Below, piece by piece: positions 24,999-34,637 of a DNA stretch of 35,371 bases. The notes under the pieces are model-generated. The model worked only from the letters and a program-made list of their open reading frames with translations. It ran no database searches and was not told the DNA's origin. The translations under genes were made by a program, and so were the position numbers. Each line of letters begins with the position of its first letter. Positions within the stretch are counted from its first letter, which is position 1. This DNA comes from an uncultured Mycoplasmatota bacterium (GTDB lineage: Bacteria; Bacillota_I; Bacilli_A; RF39; UBA660), in NCBI GenBank assembly GCA_948465965.1, contig CAOJYR010000014.1, forward strand, positions 1-35,371, read 5' to 3'.

Positions 24999-26423
24999 TC
25001 ATTTTTTCATCTCATAAATAACTACTTTCTTATCACTAAATACTAAACTATAACTATCATTGTTATCTAAATAAGTTGCCAAACCAATATCTTTAGGAAT
25101 TATAAAATAATCAAAGTCATATTTTTTTATTATTTTTTCATATCCATACGCCAAACTAGATATTTTATAATAATCCTTATAATTATAATTAGAATATAAA
25201 TCAGCCCTACCATCAATAAAAACTGAAATATTACAATAAATTAAATAACCACCGTAATCATAATAATTATAAAGTCTTTTTGCATTTTTTGTTTTTATAT
25301 AAGAAACAACTTCATCATTTAAAACCTTTTTATTGATATTTTTAATAATCATTTTATTATTAATTGCAAAAATAATAATCAACAATATACTAAGTATAAA
25401 TAATACAAATTCTGTGCCATTATCATTTTTTCTACTAGGAATATAATAAAATATAATATAAGACATAACAATATAAGTATATGGCCAAAAGCGAATGCTT
25501 TTTAACCCCAAAAACAAAACAAAACAAAATAATAATAAATCAATCAATTTAATTTTTTTACTACTAAAAAGAAATACACAAACGATAATAATTATTAATA
25601 CAAAATAGGTATAATGAGAAAAATCATTTAAGTTTGTAGGTTGCCATTCGGCAATCGTTTTTAACATAAAACCATCCAACATATTCTGATAAGGATAAAA
25701 CAACATCTTTATACCATGTGGATTAACTGAAATACATAACACACACACAATCATAATTAAAAAGTATTTGAAAAATTGCTTTTTTGAATATCTTCTTGCA
25801 CTGATTTTTTTGAATGAAAAACCAAATATTCCACCTATCAAAAATACTAAAGACAATAAATAAGGTAAATTACTAGACCCTCCATGAACATTAGACCAAA
25901 TAATAGTAACAACAGGCAAAATAAGATACTTCTTAGAATTCTCATCTTGATAAAGATCATATAAGACCCAAATGGTAATTGCTAAAAGATTATAACTAAT
26001 TAAATGTGGACGACATTGAATAACTCCTATAAAAATCATTGATAATGAAAGCCAAAATAAACTAAACGGTATATTTTTTAAATATTCTTTCCTATTAGTC
26101 AAAAATAAAATTATCATCATCGAAAAAAGAAAAAGAAATGCATAAATAAAAATATGATAATTATTAGATACTAATTTAAGTAAATAAATAATAATCTCGA
26201 ATAACCATTCATGACTCATCCAATATTTACCCTTTACAATCCAAGAAAATATATCCCTAGTTAAAAATCTACTATTTTTCACCATATACTCTCCAGCCTT
26301 AATATGCCAAAAATAATCAGTCTCCCTAACCAAAAAAGACATTAAAAACAAAGAAAAACTAAATATAAGAAATAAATACAAGAAAAATATCTTTTTATTA
26401 ACAAAAAATTCTTTTATTTTCAT
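24999..26423 (-). CDS. GT-C type membrane glycosyltransferase-like protein, divergent member
   Basis: A 474-residue protein with about ten hydrophobic helices and a C-terminal soluble part. The first outside loop has TDYFWHIKAGEYM, where GT-C enzymes (PMT/ArnT-like families using polyprenyl-phosphate sugars) carry their catalytic acidic residue. Other landmarks are a later IWSNVHGGSS loop, SVNPHGIKMLFYP, and the C-terminal YDYGGYLIY and VFIDGRADLYSNY. This combination is typical of a widespread bacterial GT-C subfamily of unknown acceptor. It differs from the three upstream paralogues. AGAAGGG precedes ATG. Last gene of the envelope operon before the ftsA promoter. Confidence 0.7.
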   Translation of the reverse strand: MKIKEFFVNKKIFFLYLFLIFSFSLFLMSFLVRETDYFWHIKAGEYMVKNSRFLTRDIFSWIVKGKYWMSHEWLFEIIIYLLKLVSNNYHIFIYAFLFLFSMMIILFLTNRKEYLKNIPFSLFWLSLSMIFIGVIQCRPHLISYNLLAITIWVLYDLYQDENSKKYLILPVVTIIWSNVHGGSSNLPYLLSLVFLIGGIFGFSFKKISARRYSKKQFFKYFLIMIVCVLCISVNPHGIKMLFYPYQNMLDGFMLKTIAEWQPTNLNDFSHYTYFVLIIIIVCVFLFSSKKIKLIDLLLFCFVLFLGLKSIRFWPYTYIVMSYIIFYYIPSRKNDNGTEFVLFILSILLIIIFAINNKMIIKNINKKVLNDEVVSYIKTKNAKRLYNYYDYGGYLIYCNISVFIDGRADLYSNYNYKDYYKISSLAYGYEKIIKKYDFDYFIIPKDIGLATYLDNNDSYSLVFSDKKVVIYEMKK

Positions 26424-26459
26424 ATTAAAAATCCCTTCTACCTAAAATATATAACCAAA

Positions 26460-27779
26460 TTACTTTATAATATACACATCATAAATATCTATAGTATTTA
26501 TCTTCTTTCCATGTTCCATAATATATCTAATAGCCTGTTTATCTGTCTGCCTACCCCTTTTTAATTCATCCCTATCAATTAAAAATATATAATCATCCTT
26601 CGCTTTAATTTCTTTCAACAATTTATAACTACCATTGTAGCCCCAATTACCAACATTAATCAAATCTAAATAACTAATAGGATACCCATTAACAATTTTA
26701 AAATAATAACCATTGGAATCCAAAAAAACGAATTTGTTATAATTATTACTTTTTAAAAATCGATTAACATTATTAGTAAGAGAAATACCATCATTATCTA
26801 ACAATCTATACTCAAACGCCTTAATATTATTAGGATAAATTACAGGGTTAAGATCCCTAGTATTCCATACAATTAACGCTTCCCCCAAAACCACACCAAT
26901 ACTAAGCAATCTGCAATTAATAGGAATAGCTCTTTTTACATTTAATAAAATAATTACCAAAAAAGCCAAAAAGCCCTCCTGAAAATGTTTTATATCAAAA
27001 AGTGGGATAATTATACTATAGAAGGCCAAAGCATAATAATTAGAAATATTTTTCGGATCCCTTTTAATAAAAAATAATGTGAAAACAATCAATAGAATTA
27101 ATAATATAAAGTTGATATTAAGTATTTTCCCATTTCCAGAAGCAAAATCAAAAAGTCCGAATACACATAAATCTAAAAATGAATATAAAGAATTAGTGCA
27201 TATTAAATAAAGCAAAAAAAGAAGCACAGGTACACTAAACCCTAAAATACGTCTCAAAATTTTTTTAGGATATTTTAAATAAAATAAATTAGGTAATAAA
27301 AAACAGATACCTACACTTTGTTTAGTAAGAACACTTAGTGCTAATACAAAACCAATGAAATAATCATTAGCTTCCCTTTTCTCCAGCCAAACAATCAATA
27401 GAAACATAAAAAATAACAACAAATTATATCCCGGAAAAAAGATAGGTGTAGGAAAAAAGAAAAATAAAATTACTATCCAACTCTTCTCATCTAAAAGATC
27501 AAATAAAAAATATGAAAGCATTGTAAAAAGCAGAGCCTGCGTAATATGAAAAATTAATAAATTAGAACCAAACAAATGAAATACTAAAGATATTAAAAAC
27601 GGATATAGAGGTGTAACAACTATATTAAAATCTTTATATGGAACAAGGCTACTATAAATATTATGACTAAATCCATAGCTCCATATCTCATCCAAATCCG
27701 TAGGAGAAATAATTAAATTCCATATTAATATTATCGAAAATAAAATTATATATTTTAAAATAAACTTATATCTTTTCAT
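26460..27779 (-). CDS. GT-C type membrane glycosyltransferase-like protein (paralogue 3)
   Basis: A 439-residue polytopic protein. The first loop contains VPYKDFNIVVTPLYPFL, the acidic motif expected of GT-C enzymes; helices follow to about residue 300, then a soluble tail with NVGNWGYNGSYKLLKEIK. The segment NSLYSFLDLCVFGLFDFASG is shared nearly unchanged with the next two genes upstream, showing tandem duplication. Such enzymes transfer sugars from lipid carriers on the outer face; substrate unknown. The longest frame starts at GTG four codons upstream, but GAGGTGAGGAATATA favours this ATG. It begins 14 bases after the previous stop. Confidence 0.7.
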   Translation of the reverse strand: MKRYKFILKYIILFSIILIWNLIISPTDLDEIWSYGFSHNIYSSLVPYKDFNIVVTPLYPFLISLVFHLFGSNLLIFHITQALLFTMLSYFLFDLLDEKSWIVILFFFFPTPIFFPGYNLLLFFMFLLIVWLEKREANDYFIGFVLALSVLTKQSVGICFLLPNLFYLKYPKKILRRILGFSVPVLLFLLYLICTNSLYSFLDLCVFGLFDFASGNGKILNINFILLILLIVFTLFFIKRDPKNISNYYALAFYSIIIPLFDIKHFQEGFLAFLVIILLNVKRAIPINCRLLSIGVVLGEALIVWNTRDLNPVIYPNNIKAFEYRLLDNDGISLTNNVNRFLKSNNYNKFVFLDSNGYYFKIVNGYPISYLDLINVGNWGYNGSYKLLKEIKAKDDYIFLIDRDELKRGRQTDKQAIRYIMEHGKKINTIDIYDVYIIK

Positions 27780-27793
27780 TATATTCCTCACCT

Positions 27794-29167
27794 CTACTGT
27801 TTATAATACACATTATATTCATTAACACTTTCAATAAAATTAGAACTTTTTATTATATATTCAACAATTTCAGAGTCAAATTGTGTCAAACTATTAGAAA
27901 AATCTTTGCTGTACTTATAATCATTCATATTAACTATAAAATAAACGTCATTCATTTTTTTTATCCTTTTAATCATTTTCTTAGTTCCATTATAACCATA
28001 ATTACCACGATTTAAAATAGTAAAATAATTAGTCCTTTCCTCATTAATTATCTTCATCCAAATATCACCACAATTAGATATAAAAAACGTATTACCCTTA
28101 GCCCTATACTTTTTATAAACACCATTAGCAAGCATTACACTATTTTTAGATCCCTTAGAATTTACAAAATAATTAAAATTATTAATATTATGATATCTTT
28201 CAAGCCCCAATTCCATTTGATTCCAATTAATATAAAAAATAATATTTAATCCTATTATTAAAAAAGATAATAGTAATGATATATTTCTAATATACTTACC
28301 AGACAAAATACTTTTTCCAGAAATTATCAATAAGCTAAAAAATAATACATATACAAAAAAATGATATATAGAAAAATTAGGAATCATAATAAAGAAAGAG
28401 AAAACAACATACCAATTTAGAATTTTTTTGCGATTCCTTGTTAACACAAATAAAGAAACAAAAAACAAGATAAGTGACAAAGGAAAATAAACTATATGAA
28501 TAACAGTATTTTTAGAGGCAAAATCAAAAAGACCAAATACACATAAATCTAAAAAAGAATACAAACTATGAGTAATCAATAAATATATAAAAAAGATAAT
28601 ACAAGGAATAGTTAGACCAACAAATCTTTTTAAGATTTTCTTTTTATTTTTAAAATAATAAATAATACTAGGAAAAAGCAAAAATATCCCTACTGTATAT
28701 TTGGTAAGTAAAGTTAATCCTAAAAAAAATCCTATTAAGTAATCACTTTTCTTTTTTTCTTCTAAATATAATACTATGGTAGTTAGAAAAAATAAAAAAT
28801 AATTATAAGTAGGAGAAAAGGATACAAAAATAGGAAAACACATAATAGGAAGTAACATCCAAGCCCTATTATCATACATTTTATATAAAAAATAAAAATT
28901 TACAGTAATTAATATAGCCTGCTCTATTAAAAAAACTATATTATTATGAGAAATAAAAATTAAACCTAAAGACATTATAAAATTATAAAAAGGCGGAATA
29001 ATCATAGTAAAATCAAGATAAGGCAATTCCCCCTTAGCCATAGAATAGCTGAATCCATAATTCCAAATAGCATCCCAACTATTTGTATACATACCAAAAA
29101 AGACCATAACAAACAAAGTAAAAACAAAAACAAAAATGTATTTTAAATTACTTCTAACTAAACTCAT
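27794..29167 (-). CDS. GT-C type membrane glycosyltransferase-like protein (paralogue 2)
   Basis: A 457-residue polytopic protein with LPYLDFTMIIPPFYNFI in the first outer loop, about ten helices, HSLYSFLDLCVFGLFDFASK in the middle, and a soluble tail containing NRGNYGYNGTKKMIKRIKK. It shares these three blocks with the flanking paralogues, although the first block is the most divergent (TMIIPP instead of NMVVTP). The GTG four codons upstream gives a longer frame, but the GGTG site fits the ATG chosen. Sugar donor and acceptor cannot be told from sequence. Confidence 0.7.
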   Translation of the reverse strand: MSLVRSNLKYIFVFVFTLFVMVFFGMYTNSWDAIWNYGFSYSMAKGELPYLDFTMIIPPFYNFIMSLGLIFISHNNIVFLIEQAILITVNFYFLYKMYDNRAWMLLPIMCFPIFVSFSPTYNYFLFFLTTIVLYLEEKKKSDYLIGFFLGLTLLTKYTVGIFLLFPSIIYYFKNKKKILKRFVGLTIPCIIFFIYLLITHSLYSFLDLCVFGLFDFASKNTVIHIVYFPLSLILFFVSLFVLTRNRKKILNWYVVFSFFIMIPNFSIYHFFVYVLFFSLLIISGKSILSGKYIRNISLLLSFLIIGLNIIFYINWNQMELGLERYHNINNFNYFVNSKGSKNSVMLANGVYKKYRAKGNTFFISNCGDIWMKIINEERTNYFTILNRGNYGYNGTKKMIKRIKKMNDVYFIVNMNDYKYSKDFSNSLTQFDSEIVEYIIKSSNFIESVNEYNVYYKQ

Positions 29168-29206
29168 ACAACCACACACCCTCTCTTTTTAATAAACTTC
29201 ATCATA

Positions 29207-30562
29207 TTACTCCTTATAATATATATCATAATTTCCAATCGTTTTTATATTTTTAAACTGCCTAACCTCATTACTCAACTCTTTAATATATTGTTGACAA
29301 TCATCAGTATTATTATATAAACTTTTATCAATAACAAATATTGCATCGCTGATTTTTCTTAATCTATTTAAAATTTTATTAACTCCATCATACCCGTAGT
29401 TGCCATAATTAGGCAAATCAAAGTAATCAATTTCTTTATCATTGATAATTTTGTAAAAATAGTTCTCTGATCCCCTTAAAAGGTAAATAACATTACAATC
29501 TTTATTATCTAAGTATTCATTCAGTTCGAAAACATTATTAATATAACGTCTAGATGTAATAGTAATCTCAAAGTTATGATAACTTGTAATAACCATATCT
29601 TTCAAAAAGATTTTCTCAACACCAAACCATATAAAAGCCAAAGAAATTATAAATAGAATTGCTTGTTTGCAAATATGCTCCCTTTTTAAATTATAATCAC
29701 CTAAAAAAACATATATGAACACCAATAAAAATAAAGAAACATGATAATAATCAACAATAGGAACAACAACAATAGAAAAACATAAGGCATAATAATAAAT
29801 TATATTATGTTTGTTTTTTAATGTTTTCGCAAATAAAAATAGAAAAGAAAATATAAATAATAACAGATAAAACACATCAATAGAATGATTATAATCACCA
29901 AAATCAAAAAGACCTAAAAAACACAAATCTATAAAATTATATAAACTATGTGAAACTATTAAGTATATAACCAAAATAAATACAGGGATAATATACCCCA
30001 CTAACCTTTTAGCAAACCTAACCCTATCCTTAATTAAATAATAAAAGCAAGGAACAAATAAACTAAGTCCAATTGTTTGTTTTGAACAAAATATTAATCC
30101 TAAAATAAAACCTATCAAATAATCACTTTTCTTGTTTTGCTCCAAATAAATCAAAATAACAAACAGGAAAAAAGCTAAAAAATTATATCCGGGAAACAAA
30201 GTACTAACCATAGCTACAGGATAAGGAATACAAAGACAAACCAAGAATAGCCAAGCTTTTTCACCAAGCAATTTAAATAAAAAATAAAACATTATAGTCA
30301 AAAGTATGGCCTGTTCTAAATAATAAATAATAATAGATTTAGAAAACAAAAGTCCAATTGAATACAAAAAAGGTGCAAAGGGAGTAACAACCATATTAAA
30401 GTCTCTATAAGGTACCTCGCCGATACTTATAGCATAACTAAAACCAAAATTAACATAAGTGTCATTTTTGCTTAATGTATAAAAATAAACAAGTCCGAAA
30501 AAGAAAAAGAAAAACAACATTATATATTTAGTATAATAAAAGATTTTCTTATTAGTCATCAT
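29207..30562 (-). CDS. GT-C type membrane glycosyltransferase-like protein (paralogue 1)
   Basis: A 451-residue polytopic protein. The first loop carries VPYRDFNMVVTPFAPFL, the middle SHSLYNFIDLCFLGLFDFGD, and the tail NYGNYGYDGVNKILNRLRK, matching the two downstream paralogues block by block. It is the first of the series, starting 4 bases after the divIB stop; AAGGAGTAATTAT, which includes that stop, is its ribosome site. The longer open frame into divIB is therefore not used. This tight junction shows that the glycosyltransferase block is transcribed with the division genes. Confidence 0.72.
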   Translation of the reverse strand: MMTNKKIFYYTKYIMLFFFFFFGLVYFYTLSKNDTYVNFGFSYAISIGEVPYRDFNMVVTPFAPFLYSIGLLFSKSIIIYYLEQAILLTIMFYFLFKLLGEKAWLFLVCLCIPYPVAMVSTLFPGYNFLAFFLFVILIYLEQNKKSDYLIGFILGLIFCSKQTIGLSLFVPCFYYLIKDRVRFAKRLVGYIIPVFILVIYLIVSHSLYNFIDLCFLGLFDFGDYNHSIDVFYLLLFIFSFLFLFAKTLKNKHNIIYYYALCFSIVVVPIVDYYHVSLFLLVFIYVFLGDYNLKREHICKQAILFIISLAFIWFGVEKIFLKDMVITSYHNFEITITSRRYINNVFELNEYLDNKDCNVIYLLRGSENYFYKIINDKEIDYFDLPNYGNYGYDGVNKILNRLRKISDAIFVIDKSLYNNTDDCQQYIKELSNEVRQFKNIKTIGNYDIYYKE

Positions 30563-30566
30563 ATAA

Positions 30567-31256
30567 TTACTCCTTAATCTGAAAATGATTCCCATTATCT
30601 AAATATAAAATTCCTTTTTTATCTTCCAATTGACTTAAAACATCATTATAATAATTTATCATTTTAAATTTAGTTAATGTTAAATAAACCATATTCCCAT
30701 CATCCATATAAAGTAAAAATCGATCTTTATCATAATCATTCGGTTGATATTCAATATCAGAAATTTTTCCTAAAATATCACTATTTATATTTTTCATCCC
30801 CTTAACAAAAGATGAATACTTATCATCCGGAACATAATTTATTACTCTAGGAATTCTAAATAAGTCAATTTTTTCATCGACTGAAATTTCCTCTTTGTTT
30901 TCAAAAACAATTGTATTTTTACCACTATTGATAAATAAAGCCTTATTCTCTTTTATCTTTATAACAAGAATATGATAAAACTCCCTTTTAACATCCACAT
31001 CTTCTATATATACTGATTTAAGTAATTTTTTTCTTAGGCTTCTACTAGAAGTCAAATAGAAGCTAGGATAATCTTTTATTCCAGCCATATCAATAATATA
31101 ATCGTCATTTAGATAATTATTACCTTCAATAATTATATTCTTAGTATTTGTATTTAAAAATAAATAAGTGCTAAAAACTAGTCCTCCTAAAAACAGAAGT
31201 ACTAGTAATAACGTAAATACCTTAAGTTTTCTTTTTTTGACGATTTTTTTTGCCAT
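30567..31256 (-). CDS. divIB: Cell division protein DivIB/FtsQ
   Basis: A 229-residue bitopic membrane protein of the divisome, which with DivIC and FtsL regulates septal wall synthesis. It has a basic cytoplasmic tail (KKIVKKRKLK), one membrane helix at about 12-34, then an external POTRA domain (about 38-105: TKNIIIEGNNYLNDDYIIDMAGI and YIEDVDVKREFYHILVIKIKENKAL) and a beta-rich C-terminal domain. The family is poorly conserved, but topology, domain order and position after murB make the call firm. GGGAGTAATGT precedes ATG, overlapping the murB stop region. Confidence 0.9.
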   Translation of the reverse strand: MAKKIVKKRKLKVFTLLLVLLFLGGLVFSTYLFLNTNTKNIIIEGNNYLNDDYIIDMAGIKDYPSFYLTSSRSLRKKLLKSVYIEDVDVKREFYHILVIKIKENKALFINSGKNTIVFENKEEISVDEKIDLFRIPRVINYVPDDKYSSFVKGMKNINSDILGKISDIEYQPNDYDKDRFLLYMDDGNMVYLTLTKFKMINYYNDVLSQLEDKKGILYLDNGNHFQIKE

Positions 31257-31259
31257 ACA

Positions 31260-32165
31260 TTACTCCCAATTTACAAATTCTTGCTCTACTTTTAAATCCA
31301 CTTTATATTCATCTTTTACTCTGCTATGTACATAATCTATCAATTCTTTTATATCTCTACTACTAGCATTATCCTTATTAACAATAAAATTAGCATGTTT
31401 GCGGCTAACCATAGCGCCACCTTTTTTTAATCCCTTAAGGCCAAGTTTTTCAATCATCTCACCAGCAAACATTCCATCAGGATTCCTAAAAACACTTCCC
31501 GCTGATGGATATTCAAGAGGTTGTGATAAAACCCTTCTTTTTCTTCTGTCCTTAATTACTGATTCTATTGCGCTTCTTTCACCCCTTTTTAGTCGAATAA
31601 CTACCTCTAAACAAATATAGTCTGGATGTTTTTTTAAAAAAGAAGTCCTATAATGAAAATCCATTTCTTTATTCTCTAGAGTAATGATTTTAAAGTCAGG
31701 TGTTAAAACTTTAACCTCTTGAACAATATAACCCATATCACTTTTATAAGCACCTGCATTCATAAAAACAGCTCCTCCAACCGTTCCCGGAATACCAGAT
31801 GCAAACTCAAGTCCTGTAAGTCCTTTTTTCGCAGCCATTAAAGAAAGCTTAACTAAAGAAAATCCAGCTCCTACTCTAACCTTATTATTAAAAAATTCAA
31901 CATGATCAAGTTCACTTAGCTTAATCAAAATCCCTTCATAAACCTTATCACTAAAAAGTAAATTAGATCCATTTCCTAAAATCTTATATTTAATGGAATG
32001 CTTCTTAAGAATCTTAATTGTTCTTACTAAACTATCAATATCTTTAGGATAAACAATACCTCTTGCAAGTCCTCCTGCCCTATAAGTAGTATATTTACTT
32101 AAAAAAACATCAGTCTCAATTTTACCAACATTACTTTTCTCTAATTCTTTAATTGTATCTTTCAT
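31260..32165 (-). CDS. murB: UDP-N-acetylenolpyruvoylglucosamine reductase MurB
   Basis: A 301-residue FAD enzyme that reduces enolpyruvyl-UDP-GlcNAc to UDP-MurNAc with NADPH. FAD-binding motifs are TTYRAGG, YKILGNGSNLLFSD and GLEFASGIPGTVGGAVFMNAGAY. The catalytic serine lies in YPSAGSVFRNP and the catalytic glutamate in VEQEFVNW at the C-terminus. The absence of the extra loop of E. coli-type enzymes makes it a type II (Bacillota-type) MurB. Start set by GGGTGAAGTAGTT; the stop of murG lies 7 bases upstream. Confidence 0.97.
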   Translation of the reverse strand: MKDTIKELEKSNVGKIETDVFLSKYTTYRAGGLARGIVYPKDIDSLVRTIKILKKHSIKYKILGNGSNLLFSDKVYEGILIKLSELDHVEFFNNKVRVGAGFSLVKLSLMAAKKGLTGLEFASGIPGTVGGAVFMNAGAYKSDMGYIVQEVKVLTPDFKIITLENKEMDFHYRTSFLKKHPDYICLEVVIRLKRGERSAIESVIKDRRKRRVLSQPLEYPSAGSVFRNPDGMFAGEMIEKLGLKGLKKGGAMVSRKHANFIVNKDNASSRDIKELIDYVHSRVKDEYKVDLKVEQEFVNWE

Positions 32166-32172
32166 AACTACT

Positions 32173-33249
32173 TCACCCAATTAACTTTCTAATTTCATCA
32201 TATATCTTTGTTGCAGAATCTAAAACACCAAACTTCATAGAACTATTCTTCATTTTACTATACAAAACCTTATTGTTTATCATCTCATCAATAGAGGCAA
32301 TAACTATATCACTATCAAAACTATTTTCTTCTATAATCTTACAAGCTCCAACATCCTCTAATTCCTTAGCATTTAAAAATTGATGATTATGTGTAACATA
32401 AGGAGAAGGAACCAAAATAGAAGGAAGCCCTATTGCCGTAATTTCTGCAATCGTAGAAGCTCCAGCACGAGAAATCATTAAATCAGTATCCTTCATCAAA
32501 TGAATAAGATTATCTAAAAAAGGAACAAGCCTAACATTGGAAGGAACTGAAACATTTTCATACTCTTTATAATAAGCCTTACCAGTAATAATTAAAACTT
32601 GATAATTTTTACCCTTAAATTTAGGAATCATATCCTTTATTTTTCTAGTCATTGTAGTAGACCCTAAAGACCCCATAACAAAGACTACAAGCTTCTTATC
32701 CTTTTTAAATCCAAAATTCTCTTTTGACACCTTTTTAATTGCAACAATCTCTTCACTTCTAGGATTACCCGTATAAACAACCTTTTCTTTAGGAAAATAT
32801 TTTTTGCTGTTAGGAAAAGACAAACAAATTTTATTAACAAAGTTCGCTAAAAACTTATTAGACACTCCAGGAATTGAATTTTGTTCATGAATAATTGTCT
32901 TATATTTTAATTTATGAGCAGCATAAAGCACTGGAGCTGTGATATAACCACCCGCACCAATAACAATGTCCGGATTAAAATCCTTTATTATTTTTTTTGC
33001 TTTAGAATATGCTTTTCCTACTTTAACTAAAATACTAAAATTAGCTAAAATATTACGACGATTGAACCCTGCCATTTCTAATCCAACAAAGTCAATTCCA
33101 AGTTTTGGAACAATATCTTTTTCCATTCTATCGCTTGTTCCAATATATAATATCTCACTATTTTTTTCTTTTTCCTTAATTTTATTTACAATGGCAAGAG
33201 CTGGATAAATATGACCACCAGTTCCCCCCGCTACAACAATTACTCTCAT
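32173..33249 (-). CDS. murG: Lipid II-forming N-acetylglucosaminyltransferase MurG
   Basis: A 358-residue GT-B glycosyltransferase at the cytoplasmic face that adds GlcNAc to lipid I. The first glycine loop is GGTGGHIYPALA (8-19); the second is in VIGAGGYITAP; the third is VMGSLGSTTM; and the UDP-GlcNAc contacts are in SRAGASTIAEITAIGLPSILVPSPYVTHNHQ. GAGGGGATG precedes ATG by a short spacer. It is the first gene of the murG-murB-divIB-glycosyltransferase operon; the usual preceding mraY, murD and ftsW are not adjacent. Confidence 0.97.
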   Translation of the reverse strand: MRVIVVAGGTGGHIYPALAIVNKIKEKEKNSEILYIGTSDRMEKDIVPKLGIDFVGLEMAGFNRRNILANFSILVKVGKAYSKAKKIIKDFNPDIVIGAGGYITAPVLYAAHKLKYKTIIHEQNSIPGVSNKFLANFVNKICLSFPNSKKYFPKEKVVYTGNPRSEEIVAIKKVSKENFGFKKDKKLVVFVMGSLGSTTMTRKIKDMIPKFKGKNYQVLIITGKAYYKEYENVSVPSNVRLVPFLDNLIHLMKDTDLMISRAGASTIAEITAIGLPSILVPSPYVTHNHQFLNAKELEDVGACKIIEENSFDSDIVIASIDEMINNKVLYSKMKNSSMKFGVLDSATKIYDEIRKLIG

Positions 33250-33284
33250 TTTTTCATCCCCTCAAAAAGGCACTATATCATTTT

Positions 33285-33312
33285 ATTATATGAAAATAAA
33301 TAAAAATGTAGA
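33285..33312 (-). promoter_or_regulatory. Candidate promoter of the murG operon
   Basis: On the minus strand TCTACA (four of six), 16 bases, perfect TATAAT, about 36 bases before murG, within the divergent gap of 224 bases. The gap is very AT-rich, so the assignment is tentative. Confidence 0.4.
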
Positions 33313-33417
33313 CCTATTATAAATAAGATCTTAGCACTTAAATATTTTAATCTTTATTAACCTTATTAAAATTATAACCCAAACAGAAAAATAAGTAAAT
33401 AAACATAGGCAACTAAA

Positions 33418-33446
33418 TTGAAAAAAAATAATTTGTATGATAAACT
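33418..33446 (+). promoter_or_regulatory. Candidate promoter of tmcAL-gmk
   Basis: TTGAAA (four of six), 17 bases, TAAACT (four of six), 27 bases before the tmcAL start. Confidence 0.5.
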
Positions 33447-33473
33447 ATTCTAACAAGAAAAGAGGTGCTTACT

Positions 33474-34637
33474 ATGAGTAGTGTTGGAATTATCGCTGAA
33501 TACAATCCATTTCATAATGGCCACTTATACCATATAAACAAAATCAAGGAAAAATATCCAAACGATACTATAATATTAATAATGAGTGGTAATTTCACAC
33601 AACGTGGTGATACTTCAATTATTGATAAATGGAAAAAAACAAATATCGCCTTAAAAGCTGGAGTTGATTTAATTATAGAACTACCCTATCCCTTTGCTAC
33701 ACAAAGTGCAGACTACTTTAGTTATGGCGCAATTACCTTACTTGAAAAACTAAAAGTAGAAAAATTTGTATTCGGAAGCGAAAGTGACAACCTAGAGGAT
33801 ATAAAATGTATCGCTAGTGAACAACTAAGTAATCCTGAGTTTGATAATCTAGTAAAAATATACTCCAAATTAGGAAAAAACTATCCAACTGCTCTATCAC
33901 TTGCTTTACAAGATCTAACAGGAAAAACTATAAAAGAACCAAATGACTTACTTGCAATAAGTTATATAAAAACAATTATAAAAAACAATTATAAAATAGA
34001 ACCAATTCCCATAAAAAGAACCAACAATTACCACAACAAAGATTTGGAAACATCCATTTCTAGTGCTACAGCAATCAGAAATGCCATAAAAGAAAAGATA
34101 GATATTAAAAATCAGGTACCAAATTATGTACTCCCTTATTTAACTAATTTTCATTTTATAGAAGACTACTTTCCCCTATTAAAATATAAAATTATTACAG
34201 AAAATGATCTATCAATATATCATACAGTTGATGAAGGGCTTGATAAAGTTTTAAAAAAAGAAATAATAAGTGCTAAAACATATCAAGAATTTATTGAAAA
34301 AATAAAAAGTAAGCGTTATACTTACAATAAAATCTCTAGAATGCTAATACATATTCTATGTAACTTCACTAAAGAAAAATCCAAAAATTTTAAAGATATC
34401 ACCTATATTAGAATACTAGGATTTAATAACAAAGGAAGAAAATATTTAAATAAAATAAAAAAAGAAGTAGACCTTCCAATAATTAGTAAAATAAATAAAA
34501 ATAAAGAGGAAATGTTAGAGTACGAATTAGAAACAACAAAAATATATGCCCTAAGTCTAACCCCAGAAAAACAAATAGAATTAATAGAATCAGAATATAA
34601 AAATCACATATATCAAGGAGGAAATAAAAATGATTAA
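33474..34637 (+). CDS. tmcAL: tRNA(Met) cytidine acetate ligase TmcAL
   Basis: A 387-residue nucleotidyltransferase-fold enzyme of the YlbM family that uses ATP and acetate to make N4-acetylcytidine at the wobble position of elongator tRNA-Met. The HIGH-like motif is HNGH at 14-17, in GIIAEYNPFHNGHLYHI. MSGNFTQRGD, ELPYPFATQSADYFSYGAI and the later SSATAIRNAI complete the nucleotide-binding signature, followed by a basic C-terminal RNA-binding part. An in-frame GTG three codons upstream is less likely than this ATG behind AGAGGTG. Its stop overlaps the gmk start by 8 bases. Confidence 0.95.
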   Translation: MSSVGIIAEYNPFHNGHLYHINKIKEKYPNDTIILIMSGNFTQRGDTSIIDKWKKTNIALKAGVDLIIELPYPFATQSADYFSYGAITLLEKLKVEKFVFGSESDNLEDIKCIASEQLSNPEFDNLVKIYSKLGKNYPTALSLALQDLTGKTIKEPNDLLAISYIKTIIKNNYKIEPIPIKRTNNYHNKDLETSISSATAIRNAIKEKIDIKNQVPNYVLPYLTNFHFIEDYFPLLKYKIITENDLSIYHTVDEGLDKVLKKEIISAKTYQEFIEKIKSKRYTYNKISRMLIHILCNFTKEKSKNFKDITYIRILGFNNKGRKYLNKIKKEVDLPIISKINKNKEEMLEYELETTKIYALSLTPEKQIELIESEYKNHIYQGGNKND

